Shown here piece after piece: positions 32,103 to 42,699 of a stretch of DNA of 64,000 bases (positions are counted from its first letter, which is position 1; every line of letters starts with the position of its first letter). Under the pieces are notes generated by a model. It was not told the DNA's origin. It ran no database searches and worked only from the letters and a program-made list of their open reading frames with translations. A program made the position numbers and the translations under genes. Source of the stretch: Psococerastis gibbosa (lineage: Eukaryota > Arthropoda > Insecta > Psocodea > Psocidae); contig OZ020490.1 of NCBI GenBank assembly GCA_963971405.1, positions 13,254,874-13,318,873 on the forward strand. Reading direction: 5' to 3'.

Positions 32103-35100
32103 CTACTTTTGAAATGGCAGGGGCAAAAATTTGTTTACAGGGCCCAAATGCAGTTGTAAAATCCGTGAAAATACACGATGTAGTCTCATCGGAAAGCTAA
32201 ACCGGACGACAAAACGTTTGTCGAAATCATTTTGCGGTGAAGACAACAATGTCATAGTCTTTTCCGCTTTTAAATTTGGTATATCATAACAAAACGGAGG
32301 TGTCTTGGGCCATACGCTAGGTACTTGCAACAAAAGGGGAGGATCAGGCCACCGTTGCACATAGTTCAGCGGCTGTTCTGGGCCTAGACCTCGGGAAGCT
32401 GGATCAGCACCGTTAAATTGAGAGCCAATGAAACGCCAATCTTCAATTTTAGCTTTACTCAAAATAATTGGAATACAATTGGCCAAAAATAATTTCAGCT
32501 TAGTTACACCTAAGCGCAACCACGACAACACAATAGTGCTATCTGTGCAAAAATAGGTTCGCTGCATCGGTAATTCGTTAAGAAAATTCATACATCTGTA
32601 TATATTAACGAGCAAATCAGCTGCCTGTAGCTCAGTTTTCGAGACTGTCAAGCGCGATTTGAATTTTGCGGGCATGGTTCTACCTTTTGCCCTCATCAGG
32701 GTCATAGTAGCGTGACCCTCATAAACACAACAAATATAAATGGCGACGCCATAGCCAGTAGACGAACTGTCTGAAAAGCAATATAGCTCAAGTTTTGGGC
32801 AACCAAAACAGTCTATTAGACGTGGAATACGTAGGCCTAATTCCTGTAAAAATGGAAGACCATCCATAAGAATTTGCCATTCTTTCCGCAAGTTTTCGTC
32901 GAAAACTGCATCCCAATCAATGCCAATTTCCCATAATTTGCAGAGAAAGTGTCTGGTTTTTCCAGTAAAAGTGGCAAGTAGTCCCATAATGTCATAACGA
33001 CATGCAATAAAGCTTAGGACTCCGCGCTTGGTATATACATAATTAAACTCAGTGACTCGATACATAAAAATATCTTTCGCTGAAGTCCAAAATAGACCGA
33101 ATACCTTAATTACAGCCTTTTTGCCATGTAGATCAGTGTCTTCACATTGATCACGCGGTAGATTGAACAAAAGGCTGTGGTGTGAACTTCCAAATTTTTG
33201 GAGTTCAAAGCCACCTTTGCGCAGCAAATCGTTGACAGCAAATCGGATTTCGTCATCGCTGCCGTCTAAACTGGTAATTAAATCTTCAACATATAGCTGA
33301 GTCAGCGAAATGTTGGTACCTCTTCGGAAATTAACGCTCTCGTCAGCAATGAACTGCTTTATAGTTCGCTGTGCTAAAAATGCACTAGGTGCCATGCTGA
33401 ATAGCACACGAGTGAACTCAAGTTCCTCAGAACCACCATCAGGTGCAGGCCTCCACAAAATATGCTGATAACACCTATCAGCAGGAGCAATCACAACCTG
33501 ATTGTACATTTTTCTAATGTCGGGTATCAAACCAACACTTCTTTCTTTGAAAGACAATAACTCATCGCAAATATCAGTTTGCAATGCTGGTCCCGTCAGC
33601 AATTGAGGATTCAGAGAGTTGCCATTCTTGTCGAGGCAACTGGCATTCATAACGGGCCGCAAACGAGTACAACTACTGGACCGTTTGATAACCGAATGAT
33701 GAGGTAACATATACTTTGAAACGGTTCTAGCCTTTTCTAGAATACCGCTTTCAAGATAGTCAGCAAAAAAATTCCGATACAATTTAAATTTCTCGGGCTC
33801 CTTGCATAGCCTACTTTCTAATGAAAGCAGACTCTTAAGGGGTGAAAAGTTATTTTTCACTAATGGGACAGCATTTGGCTTAAAGGGTAGTCGTACCTCA
33901 TTTCTGCCGTCAGCTCTACATACTGTAGTTTGTGAGTAAATATCCTCAGCCAGCTGTTCATCAGCAGAAAGTGGTATGGACTTAGGACCTTCTCCAATCT
34001 CACATAACCGCTCAACATCCTCAGTTAAATCCTGGTCTACACTTAGACCTAAAAGTGACACGGAAGCTTCGTCAGCAGTCGTACTTCCCAGTAGCACGTA
34101 ACCCAACTGAGTCCACTGCGCCGTTAGCCCACCCAACCTGAGTAGAGGCTTGGAATCGCTTAAAATAGAGGAGTAGACTCTGGCTCCCAGTAGAATGTCT
34201 ACGTTAGCAGGTTTATAAAAAAGGGGATCAGCCAAGGCTATATCACCTAAATGGCCACTTATATCAGAAGTGACGGGTCGAGAAGGAAGATTCCCGCAGA
34301 TTTGGGGAAGAACCAAAGCCTCAATCTTTTGCTTAAAATGGGGATTAACAGTTGATTCAATGGTAAAGATAACCCTTCCTTTGGTCTTAGTTGTTCCGGC
34401 AATACCTCGAATGAGAGTTTTGTCGTAAAACCGCTTGCAACCAAGTTGTGAAGCAGCCTTTTCTGTTATAAAACTAAGATGGCTTCCATTGTCAATTACA
34501 GTACGCATTGAAAACCCATGAATAGTGACTACAGCCGTAGCCAATAGAGCCTGTGGACCGGATGCCACCAATGCACTAGCTGGCTCCTCATAAGTTGTAG
34601 GAGTCTGGCGGTGCCCTAAAGAGGTACTATTGTTAGTAGGCCTTTGCTTTCGGTCCAAAGTAGAAGAACCGCCTTTGCGGCACAATAGACTATTGTGCTG
34701 ATTATCTCCATCAGAGCAATTTCGACACAAAAATTCAACAGGGCATTCAGCGGCCGAATGCTGAGTGCTGTTGAGGCATTTTGCACACAATTTTATTTCT
34801 AAAGCTTTTTCCCATCGTTTGGGAACAGTCAGCTTCAAAAGTTGCTGACACCGGTATGCAGGGTGGGACCCATTGCAAACCGGGCATTTCTTGCTGATTG
34901 GACGCACTGCTTTACGAGCATTGGCAGAGTCCGCAGGGTCCACCAAAAGAGCCGATTTAGGCTTGAAAGTGCTTAGGCTAGCTTTCAAAGGTTTGGCTAT
35001 AACCTTATCTAGGTCGGAAGCTTGTACCTTTGCCTGTAAAAATTTTATTAGGTCATGTACGTTGCATAACGCCTTAATGTCTTTAAGTTGATGGTCAAAT

Positions 35101-35924
35101 GCCCTACGGGTTTGAACATCAATTTTAGCGTAGAGCGCTTGAAAGAAGACAAATTCCGTTAAATCTTTAATTTGCATTTTATCTAATGCGCTAATTGAAT
35201 TCCGAAAAGTCTGAATTAAATTGCTTAAATCAGCGCTGCTCCGCCCAGACGCAAGGGGAGAGCAATTGAGCATGTTGCTGACCATGGTCGATGCCTTAAG
35301 CCTTTTATTTTCAAAATGCGATTTTAAACAATTCAATGCCAACGCGTAATTCGCATCGCATATTGGCAAGAACTCACTAATTAAGGCTTTGGCGTCATGC
35401 CCTAAGCTGCTTATAAGGTAATGGAATTTAACGGTAGGTGTCCAAGACGCACTACTGTTGACTAAGCTGTCAAAAACTGCATACCACATGTCAAAATTGT
35501 GGCTTTCAAGAGTAGGGATTTCAATTGGCTTTAATAAGTTTGGCCCTAAGCCACAAGCTGGGCTGGAATAATTTGACACAGTTCCCTTATCCATGCCATC
35601 AATGGCCAAAATGTGCACTTCATCACAAAGATTATAAAATTCCTCACGCTCCGCTTCAACCGATATGCGGCTGGAGGTGGAACTTCCGGAATTGATATCC
35701 ATCAGTTCAGACTCTATAGATTCGAATTGAGTGACCAATCCTTCAGCACGCTGAGATTTGATCTTTAGAGCTCCGGGCGTGAGAGATGTGGTGCATTTTA
35801 AATATGCTAAAATTGACTTAACGTCATTAATAATCATTGACCGTTTGTGAAGCAAAATTTGTAGCCTACTACAATTAGACGCATCAGGGTCACTTCTAAC
35901 GGTTCGCCTTCTTGTCGGTGCCAT
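32103..35924 (-). CDS. BEL/Pao Gag-Pol polyprotein: Gag, protease, RT, RNase H (no integrase)
   Basis: A single frame of 1,273 codons from the first ATG (35924; purine at -3 and G at +4; an in-frame stop lies just upstream of a GTG at 35945). In order: a DUF1759-type Gag region (about 130-310); cysteine-rich zinc knuckles starting CPVCNGSHPAYRC at 347; a DUF1758-type aspartic protease whose active site is D478-N-G-S; reverse transcriptase with D802-I-R-K-M-Y but Y878-V-E-D at the catalytic box; and RNase H with FSD1052SS, SKTELQAA, CTDSTIVLSWL and NGADPASRG. The usual boxes are D-S/T-G and Y-V-D-D, so protease and RT are probably inactive while RNase H residues are kept. BEL polyproteins normally continue into integrase; this one stops about 70 residues after the RNase H region. 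Confidence 0.9.
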   Translation of the reverse strand: MAPTRRRTVRSDPDASNCSRLQILLHKRSMIINDVKSILAYLKCTTSLTPGALKIKSQRAEGLVTQFESIESELMDINSGSSTSSRISVEAEREEFYNLCDEVHILAIDGMDKGTVSNYSSPACGLGPNLLKPIEIPTLESHNFDMWYAVFDSLVNSSASWTPTVKFHYLISSLGHDAKALISEFLPICDANYALALNCLKSHFENKRLKASTMVSNMLNCSPLASGRSSADLSNLIQTFRNSISALDKMQIKDLTEFVFFQALYAKIDVQTRRAFDHQLKDIKALCNVHDLIKFLQAKVQASDLDKVIAKPLKASLSTFKPKSALLVDPADSANARKAVRPISKKCPVCNGSHPAYRCQQLLKLTVPKRWEKALEIKLCAKCLNSTQHSAAECPVEFLCRNCSDGDNQHNSLLCRKGGSSTLDRKQRPTNNSTSLGHRQTPTTYEEPASALVASGPQALLATAVVTIHGFSMRTVIDNGSHLSFITEKAASQLGCKRFYDKTLIRGIAGTTKTKGRVIFTIESTVNPHFKQKIEALVLPQICGNLPSRPVTSDISGHLGDIALADPLFYKPANVDILLGARVYSSILSDSKPLLRLGGLTAQWTQLGYVLLGSTTADEASVSLLGLSVDQDLTEDVERLCEIGEGPKSIPLSADEQLAEDIYSQTTVCRADGRNEVRLPFKPNAVPLVKNNFSPLKSLLSLESRLCKEPEKFKLYRNFFADYLESGILEKARTVSKYMLPHHSVIKRSSSCTRLRPVMNASCLDKNGNSLNPQLLTGPALQTDICDELLSFKERSVGLIPDIRKMYNQVVIAPADRCYQHILWRPAPDGGSEELEFTRVLFSMAPSAFLAQRTIKQFIADESVNFRRGTNISLTQLYVEDLITSLDGSDDEIRFAVNDLLRKGGFELQKFGSSHHSLLFNLPRDQCEDTDLHGKKAVIKVFGLFWTSAKDIFMYRVTEFNYVYTKRGVLSFIACRYDIMGLLATFTGKTRHFLCKLWEIGIDWDAVFDENLRKEWQILMDGLPFLQELGLRIPRLIDCFGCPKLELYCFSDSSSTGYGVAIYICCVYEGHATMTLMRAKGRTMPAKFKSRLTVSKTELQAADLLVNIYRCMNFLNELPMQRTYFCTDSTIVLSWLRLGVTKLKLFLANCIPIILSKAKIEDWRFIGSQFNGADPASRGLGPEQPLNYVQRWPDPPLLLQVPSVWPKTPPFCYDIPNLKAEKTMTLLSSPQNDFDKRFVVRFSFPMRLHRVFSRILQLHLGPVNKFLPLPFQK

Positions 35925-36491
35925 TTCCGCAATAAATGAACCCACAATTCACAAAAGGGAACCTAACGGGACAGGCTATACTCAATCCCCTATTTGCACA
36001 ACACAATGACTATGACACCATAAATTGACCCAAATGTCAGTTCAATAATAGAAACCGTATAGTATCGGTACCATGTAATGGTGTCTTAACAATAAAGACC
36101 CTAAAACCTGCCAATTCCAAAAAAATCCCCCTAAAAGTATCTATTGAAAGAGGGTGACGAGAAGGTCAGATCCAGGTACCAGTCCTTGGGTAGTAATATC
36201 CCCACGACCAATATAACGGTTACCGTTATACCATGCTCTATAACATAGGCTACTACAGATTCTAATAGGCTCAATGCCAATAATTAAATATAAAATTATA
36301 ATAAAATATAATATTGTATTATATCGTAATGCCTACGAAAATAATAATATATCAACCTTATCTAAGAGCTGATAGTTGCGAATTGTTGCGCCAGGTATGT
36401 AAATGCAGAACTGGACAATAGCATAAAACAATCGGGGCTAGAAGTAAGGTGTAAAAAGACAAAAGAAAGAACTATTCAGATCGTAGGACCG
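35925..36491 (-). other. BEL 5' leader
   Basis: Untranslated leader between the primer-binding site and the Gag start; AT-rich, with no long frame. It would hold packaging signals by analogy; none is identifiable. Confidence 0.6.
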
Positions 36492-36509
36492 ATCCGGTTC
36501 GTTGGACCA
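36492..36509 (-). promoter_or_regulatory. Primer-binding site, probably tRNA-Tyr-like
   Basis: One base inside the 5' LTR, the minus strand reads TGGTCCAACGAACCGGAT. Its complement, ending ...CGTTGGACCA, has the form of a tRNA 3' end with CCA, discriminator A and a T-arm ...GATCCGG. It resembles tRNA-Tyr ends but differs at a few positions, so the primer identity is uncertain. Confidence 0.65.
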
Positions 36510-36510
36510 A

Positions 36511-37144
36511 TGTGGTTTTCTGCGATAGCTCAGTACAATAAAATAAGTACCTAACTCACAACAGGGGCGTATCCTAATAAGCTAATAACTAAGAACTCCA
36601 AATTACGCTCCTGAAGGTTTAGGTACCTATGAAAATAGAGTGGACTGTATGAAAATAATTATGAATTGGTAAGAAAGGAAGAGAATAAGCCTACCGTACT
36701 CTGCTTACTCGGTGGTGAAGGTGTAGTACAGTAGGTAGACCTATTATAAAATGTAATGTATAGTGTGGTGCTGTAAAGTGTCTGGGTATATGTGTTTTGA
36801 GTGAATAGGCTACGCTACTTATCTACTACCGGAGTCCGTGGCTTGCAAAGTATCCGCAGGAATCTCGGCAGGGGCGAGCACAATAAACACTGTTTAATAT
36901 AAAGAATAATAACACAAACAAGAAAACACTACAACCACAACTATAATAAATTAATGTAAATAACAATAGCTATATAATTAAATAAATATACAACCTATTG
37001 GAGCCGATACAATATTGAGACTGAATTCACTAACTGTAAAATGCGGGGATGAGTACTTGTGTACCTACCCGATTTAGGGTAAGGTACCTGCGACAACAAC
37101 CCGCAACTATATTTAGCTTGTGCAATGCGAGGCATTCACGGACA
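36511..37144 (-). repeat. 5' LTR of BEL element
   Basis: 634 bp, TG...CA bounded in the element's sense, one mismatch from the 3' LTR. It holds the element's promoter and polyadenylation functions by family knowledge; a TATATTTATT stretch is the only TATA-like candidate. Confidence 0.95.
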
Positions 37145-37149
37145 ATGAC

Positions 37150-37330
37150 GAACGAAAAATATCGTCTTCTGCATACAATAATCTAAGAGAAGATGGAAGG
37201 AATGAGGACTCCCGGCAGAAGAAGAACATCCTGGTTGAAAATATTGCGACAGTAGTTTGGCAATTACGTCTTCCCAGAGCAGCAGTCTCCAAGGTTCAAA
37301 TTGCCATGACTATCACCATTCTTCGATAGA
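37150..37330 (+). pseudogene. LINE tail, SWLK type, BEL insertion partner
   Basis: Two frames spell the remains: GRRRTSWLKILRQ in one, then RAAVSKVQIAMTITILR and a TAG in another. The frame change and a stop show it is dead. The BEL element's duplicated target begins directly upstream of this fragment, so the BEL inserted into or at the edge of it. Confidence 0.6.
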
Positions 37331-37929
37331 AGGGGCATTTACAGTTGAAGGCGTCCAGTTCAGTCCAGTTCTAAACCTACTAGACTATTCCAGAACCCAT
37401 TATATGCTGTATATACACAACATATTGTAGGACTGTGTACAACCGTTTCATCATCATTTAAATACAGCAAGCAAACTAAACATGAGCTTTTGCTGACTCT
37501 ACCTGTCATGAATTGGACAAACAGAGTTGGGCGGGTGCGGTGAGAGAAGTAGAAATGCAAATACGTTTTAGCACTGGGTTGGTGGGGCAAAAGTAATTTT
37601 CATAATAAATGAATTCCAGAGAGGGACAATTGCCGGGTGTGGGGTGGGGAGGGGTAATTTTGATTTCAAAAGGGCGGACTTTTTCTGTAATTGGGAAAGT
37701 GTTGAACTTTTATCAGGGGTGTGCTAATGAGAAGTCATTACGGGGAATAAGCACTGCGGATTTTTGTTATGGGGCACCTCTGTGGTGCATTGGGTTAAGT
37801 ACTCGCTTTTATTGCTTATCAAGCTCATGTGCTTGCAATCTGGCGAAGACAATTTTTACGTTTTAAATCTATTGGAATTGCTTTATCTGTTGGACAACGT
37901 TACTCTTCTTCTTCCTTAAACGTTTCTTC

Positions 37930-38125
37930 AATGAAGGATTGGCAATCTTCATGGCAATTTTAACCTTAGCGACTTTTGCTCTGAACCCTTCCCTAACCAA
38001 TGGCGCATGATTTTCAACCAAGATGTTCTTCTTCTACCGGGACCCCTCAGTGGCCTCAGTCCTTCCCTTTGATTATTAAATGCAGAAGGTGATGATTTTT
38101 CTTCCCCAGCACATGGCCGAAGTTT
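37930..38125 (-). pseudogene. LINE tail, SWLK type, decayed
   Basis: The minus strand includes GRRRTSWLKIMRHWLGKG and EQKSLRLKLP, a degraded relative of the endings at 17.7 and 37.2 kb. A GAAGAAG stretch follows in its sense direction. Confidence 0.5.
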
Positions 38126-38135
38126 CCATTTCTTA

Positions 38136-38875
38136 GGCTCTCTGGACACGGTGCGTTTTTCCCAAACGTTCTAGGTGCGTTTTACCAAGGTCAAAACGCA
38201 CAGTTTTAACGCAGGGAAGGGTACAATACACGATGCGTTTTTCCCGAAGTTAAATCGTTAGTCCCCCATTTTGGTATATTGTTATTTTTGCTTAAAAATA
38301 CAATGCAAAACTAATTTTTTAACATGCCTAGACCAAAATTAAGAAGAAAAAGACTATATTTGCTGCAATGCTCATAATTCTACAAATGAAGCTCGAATAA
38401 GAGCAACGACATGATAGACAATAAGTTAAATAACGATTTTTACTAAATGTAAATACGATTACTCCCACGTTAGACTTATTAAGGAGCTACAGTTAATGCC
38501 AAGTAATTTTTCTTAATTTTGTTAAAATAATTGGAATGTTTCGTGTGCCTGAGGCACGGAAATGACTCAAACGCATCAAAAAATTCAGACAAAATATATT
38601 GTTGTAGTTGCTCCGCCATTTTGTCTCTTTTGATAATAAACAAATCGTGGAAGCAGACATTTTTAGTAGCAAAATAGACAGGGATTTTGTTTTTGTCATG
38701 TTGCTCGCCAACCGACGAGAAAACGCATGCTCCAAGAAATCGGTTCATTTCGAATTCCAAATAGCGCGTCCAAACGTTTTACCGGTGCGTTTTCTCACTG
38801 GGTGCGTGTATATGCACGTTAAAACGCAACGTTTTTCCTGAACGTTTGGGAAAAACGCATCGTGTCCAGAGAGCC
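38136..38875. mobile_element. Harbinger-like DNA element, 740 bp
   Basis: The left end GGCTCTCTGGACACGGTGCG is mirrored at the right by CGCATCGTGTCCAGAGAGCC; the match continues through CGTTTTTCCCAAACGTTC. TTA flanks both sides (38133-38135, 38876-38878). GTGCGTTTT motifs recur several times inside both ends. It is non-autonomous unless the short frame at 38479-38619 is functional. Confidence 0.8.
38479..38619 (-). pseudogene. Short frame in Harbinger-like element, possibly MADF-like
   Basis: From an ATG at 38619 the minus strand encodes 46 residues including SEFFDAFESFPCLRHTKHSN and YFNKIKKNYLAL. The spacing F---P-L---KH--Y-NK-KK resembles the first half of MADF DNA-binding domains, which PIF/Harbinger elements often encode beside their transposase (family knowledge). 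It is less than half a domain, the frame also continues upstream, and no transposase exists here. The resemblance is weak, and the fragment may be the remnant of an autonomous parent's second gene. Confidence 0.3.
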
Positions 38876-38879
38876 TTAA

Positions 38880-40300
38880 CCGTCAGCAGCAAAAGTCAAG
38901 TATGTATACCTAGGTAGTATCGAATGTACTTAGTCATGGTGTATTATAGAATTGTAATGCAGTGTTTTGCCATTGCCTTCGAGATCTTTATGCCGTTGAC
39001 TCTTCATTGAGTTCCTCTGCCTTCGGGGGCAGTTTCCGAAGAGTGCCCTAGTAGTGGTGGCAACTATTCGCCCGATTACACACGAAGAGTCATCCGCGGG
39101 CTAATGTGGATTTTTCTAGACAAGCCTGCATCACCAGACTTGCCCCCCACACCCTCCGATTATGCCTTTGCTTGGCCGGGGACTGCTTATTCGTTGCATT
39201 CACAGCTAACCACCATATCTGCCACCTGCGACCTAGCTATTAGCCTGCAGCTCAGTCCTATTTCTTATATTGGTAATAGAGATTCCAATACTAGTTAGAA
39301 GTACCATAAAGCAAGTATTATAAATAATGTAACGTGTCAGTTACTTATTAAAAGCGACGTTATGGTTATATACATGAATATAATCCGATACCGGCACCTG
39401 CGATTTGCACAAGCTGAAGTGAACAGGGTAGGATTAGGGGACATACGGGGGGGGGGGGGAGGATTCCAAAAAGGTCTGAATAGAAGATTACCCTCTTGAC
39501 AGCCGTGAGCCGCCGGAAAGTCATCTCATATAAAGCTGCCAACATTTGAAACTGAATATCCCTTCCTCAGGAATTTAGGATATAAGACTCTGATTTATTG
39601 AATACGCGCCGAAATTCAAAATTCTCGTTATTCATATAAATTCCACAGTGACTGGTAGGGAGTTTTTAGATTATTAAAGGATCGCACCTTTAGAAAGCTT
39701 GTCCTTTATGAATTTCACACTTAATTAAGATTATGAAGTAGTGTAGACGTACTTTTTCCTATAATAGTCATGTTAATAATTTTGTTCTACATACAAGTTG
39801 CTGTGCAGTTTGTGTATAGTGTCCATATTGAAAATAGGTCTTCTTACGTTAATCAGGCGGTTTTTTTCGTTTATCATCGAACCCCCCTAGATGCTTAGCC
39901 TTCTAACATAGCAATTCCTTTTATCAGGCGTTTTTTTTTAAAGTTTTCGTTTTTCATTGAACACACCCTAGATGCGTAGTCTTCTTACATTATTGCAATT
40001 CCTTTACTCTGAATTTCCCTTTTTATCGGTCATCTAAAAGTGCTCAACGCCGCTAAAGAAGTTTTCACTTCAATAAACGGTGGTAGAAAATAGTGGGCTG
40101 TATAAATATAAGATTATGTTAAATGAAGGGGTCCAGTTGTTGTGTATATAAGTGTAGATTATTAGGTGGTTGAGTACTGTTTTTACTTCAACGTTACCAG
40201 TAATTCTAATAAGTCACAAATAGCAGTACTAGTAGTATTAATAAATATATACAAAAATGTAATATCCATATTGGCATGAAATTTACGCGGATGACAGCGG
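38880..40300. other. Unassigned stretch with a local duplication
   Basis: A 12-G run lies at about 39449-39460. At 39838-39975 a block of about 80 bp with CTTCT-AC-T, ATCAGGCG, T run, CATCGAAC and CTAGATGC is imperfectly duplicated. No gene was recognised. Confidence 0.45.
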
Positions 40301-40313
40301 TACGCCTTTGTAC

Positions 40314-40431
40314 AGGGATGGATCCAGCTCATTTGGGGGGGGGGGGGGAAACATATGTAGTATCGATTAAATCGGAGCGTAATAAATTAACTTACAATAG
40401 ATTTACCCCCCCCCCTGCCACCCCTGTGGGT
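40314..40431. repeat. Small repeat with opposed G and C runs, hAT-like ends
   Basis: CAGGGATGGATCCAG with a G run after TTT faces a C run and TGCCACCCCTGTG about 115 bp later, forming an inverted pair. The expected 8-bp duplication is not evident. Confidence 0.35.
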
Positions 40432-40514
40432 CTTTATCTAAAAGTATCTCTTGTACTTTTTTTTTTTTTTAAAGCCGCGTCTGAGGGCGATTCATATACC
40501 TTAGACCTTACGCA

Positions 40515-40578
40515 TACATATTATTATTATTATTATTATTATTATACATATACACATATATACATTATTATACATTAT

Positions 40579-40611
<33 letters not shown>

Positions 40612-40620
40612 GTATTGTAT
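40515..40620 (+). repeat. (TTA)n and (TA)n microsatellites
   Basis: A TTA run at about 40519-40543 and a TA run at about 40579-40608, with ACATATA variants between. Confidence 0.9.
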
Positions 40621-41260
40621 ATTTTTGTAAATATATGCTCCTTGTCCAGGGGATACTGGGTAAGGGATAGAAAGAAATAAAGAAGAAGAATACACATATA
40701 CATTATTATACATTACACACATACATTTTTGTAATTTCGGGTATAAGTTACACTTATTGTAACATGGTTTCAATACAATTTAAGTGTACGGTGCACGTAA
40801 AGGGTTCTATTGTTACGAAATCTCAAATGTGGGCCCATAAATTTTCTACCTTTGATTTCGAAATCGATTTCTATGTACAATCAGTTTCTGTCAAGTCCAA
40901 GTGAAGGGCCAGAAGTGTTAAAATCGGCAGGGGGCCAAATGACTTCCATAAAGCAGTCCTGTTGGGTGCGAAGGGCCGTGTTGTGTTCATCATCCCAACA
41001 CAATACCACACAACACAACAGTGAAAAGGGATTCGTTTAATAATTATGAAACTTGACGTTTAATTTCACCTGCCACATCAGTCAATGAAAGGTGGACATC
41101 GTCTTTACCTGATATTAGGAATTTACTGGAAATGATGTACGCATCAATAGTAATGTGAACATCTGACCAAGACTCTGTTGTGCTGACAATTGCCCTGAAT
41201 TGAATGGCATAATAATTATTCACTCTGGACAGCTAGGTCTACAGCTATAGGTAAAAGGTA

Positions 41261-41457
41261 TAGTCCACGCACAAATGAGAAAAGTATGGACATGGAATGT
41301 TTTGATCCTGTGCAACACTGTAAAATTATTCTTTGCACAATTTTTGTTATGCCTTGCATCCAAAAAGGTAACCCAAAATGGTGCAAGGAATATTTTTATA
41401 GTGTTGCACAAGATCAAAACATTCCATGTTCATACTTTTCTCATTTTGCGTGGACTA
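41261..41457. mobile_element. TA-flanked fold-back MITE, copy 2
   Basis: A 197-bp copy with ends TAGTCCACGC and GCGTGGACTA, flanked by TA on both sides (41259-41260, 41458-41459). It is very similar to 12632-12832 throughout, with a shorter loop. Confidence 0.8.
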
Positions 41458-41731
41458 TAACTTCCTCTCAATTAATTAATATAACAATATAACATTGTTT
41501 ATTTATTAAGGACGTAGGTTTGAATTTCGCTGTGACCAATTGTCAGCTTTATTCCCTGCAGAAAATTGCATTCGCAGTTAGTAAATTTTTTGAATTTTTT
41601 TTTTAGCTGACAGCAATCCAGCAGGATACCAGTGTACTGTAGCCTTCTGTCATAAATTACATCATTATTAGCCAATCAGAACGCTAGTTGCATGTTCTTT
41701 AGATTACTGATGGGTAGCACCCTGAAGTGAT

Positions 41732-42385
41732 AAGGAACCGGTCCAAATTTACTCGAACTTTCCTGATTATCAATTAGTAAATAGATAATATTCCATAGGC
41801 GTGGTTTCCACCGACCTACTAGTGCTAAATACAAATACAGTGACGTGGTAACAGACATTCAAGACTTAGGCGGGGATTCCACCGACCTCGCATTGCAGAA
41901 TGCAAATGACATTGACGGAAATTTGAATTTTTCTTTTTATAGAAGTCTATTAATATGTTAGTACTTAACATATGCCATGAAGCCATTCTTAATTTTAGTT
42001 TGTTTGTTTGTGATTTTACTCTATGATCATTGATCAATTTTAACTATGGCATAGAGTAAAACAAACATTTACGTCAATGTCATTCGCATTTTGCAATGCG
42101 AGGGCGGTGGAAACGCCGCCTAAATCTTGAATGTCTGTTACCAGGTCTCCGTATTTGTATTTAGCACTAGCAGGTCGGTGGAAACCGCGCCATAGTAAAT
42201 AATTTTCCTATGGTAAAACTGTAGATCCCTCGACATATCCCTTATCTCAAAGCACTGAATTGATTGCATATTCTAGAACGGGAAGACCAATTCATTACGA
42301 CACAGTATGATAATGGCAGGGAACGCTATTTATTTGAGCATGAATTTTCCACAATTTCTTCAAAAAAAAAAAAAATTTTCGCACA
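41732..42385 (-). repeat. Dispersed repeat J, split by nested MITE
   Basis: The left part (to 41797) has GGAACCGGTCCAAATTTACT and the right part resumes with GTAAATAATTTTCCTATGG and AAAGCACTGAATTGATTGCA. These blocks are contiguous in the copy at 0.4-1.16 kb. The gap is the composite MITE at 41798-42191. Confidence 0.7.
41798..42191. mobile_element. Composite nested MITE, copy 2
   Basis: A 394-bp element flanked by ATA on both sides (41795-41797, 42192-42194). Outer arms 41798-41868 and 42121-42191 are again 71 bp each. The inner fold-back, 41869-42120, starts GGCGGGGATTCCACC and ends GGTGGAAACGCCGCC, and sits between TTA and TAA at the exact centre of the outer palindrome. The core TGATCATTGATCAATTTTA is shared with 20474-20857 and, diverged, with 50794-51472. 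Confidence 0.85.
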
Positions 42386-42699
42386 TTGAATTAGCATTGA
42401 CTTCAAGATATAGGCGGACCTGAAAAGTTGCAATATTACAAATACCTTTCGGCTCTGGCCGATCAGGTGTAGGGAGATTCCATACCAAGCGCAGACCCCG
42501 CTTTTCCTCAATGCTATGTAGGTGCATATGTAATTTAAAAAAAAAAAAAATACTTTATTCTATTCCTGACAAAAGGCTCAAAATTCGCCCATGTGAAAAA
42601 TATCTATCTTTCTTTCATTTGTTCCAAATTTCAAACCACAATGACACTAGGCCTTTCAATTTTTACTTAAACATCACAGTATTTTTCTTTAACTGGACG

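Larger units (their letters stand above)
31230..37144 (-). mobile_element. BEL/Pao-type LTR retrotransposon lacking integrase
   Basis: A 5,915-bp element on the minus strand. From its 5' side it has an LTR (36511-37144), a primer-binding site, a leader of about 585 bp, one long Gag-Pol frame (32103-35924), 239 bp of AT-rich non-coding DNA and the 3' LTR (31230-31863). The two LTRs match at 633 of 634 positions, so insertion is recent. The polyprotein ends shortly after RNase H; no integrase or following domain lies before the 3' LTR, and 239 bp could not hold one. It abuts a degraded LINE tail on its right (37150-37330). By family knowledge, BEL/Pao insertion needs integrase, so the copy was probably supplied with enzymes by a relative elsewhere. 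Confidence 0.92.

Noticed and set aside
40276..40773. Frames of 134 and 90 codons on opposite strands
   Set aside because: They cover (TTA)n and (TA)n microsatellites, giving Tyr/Ile repeats.
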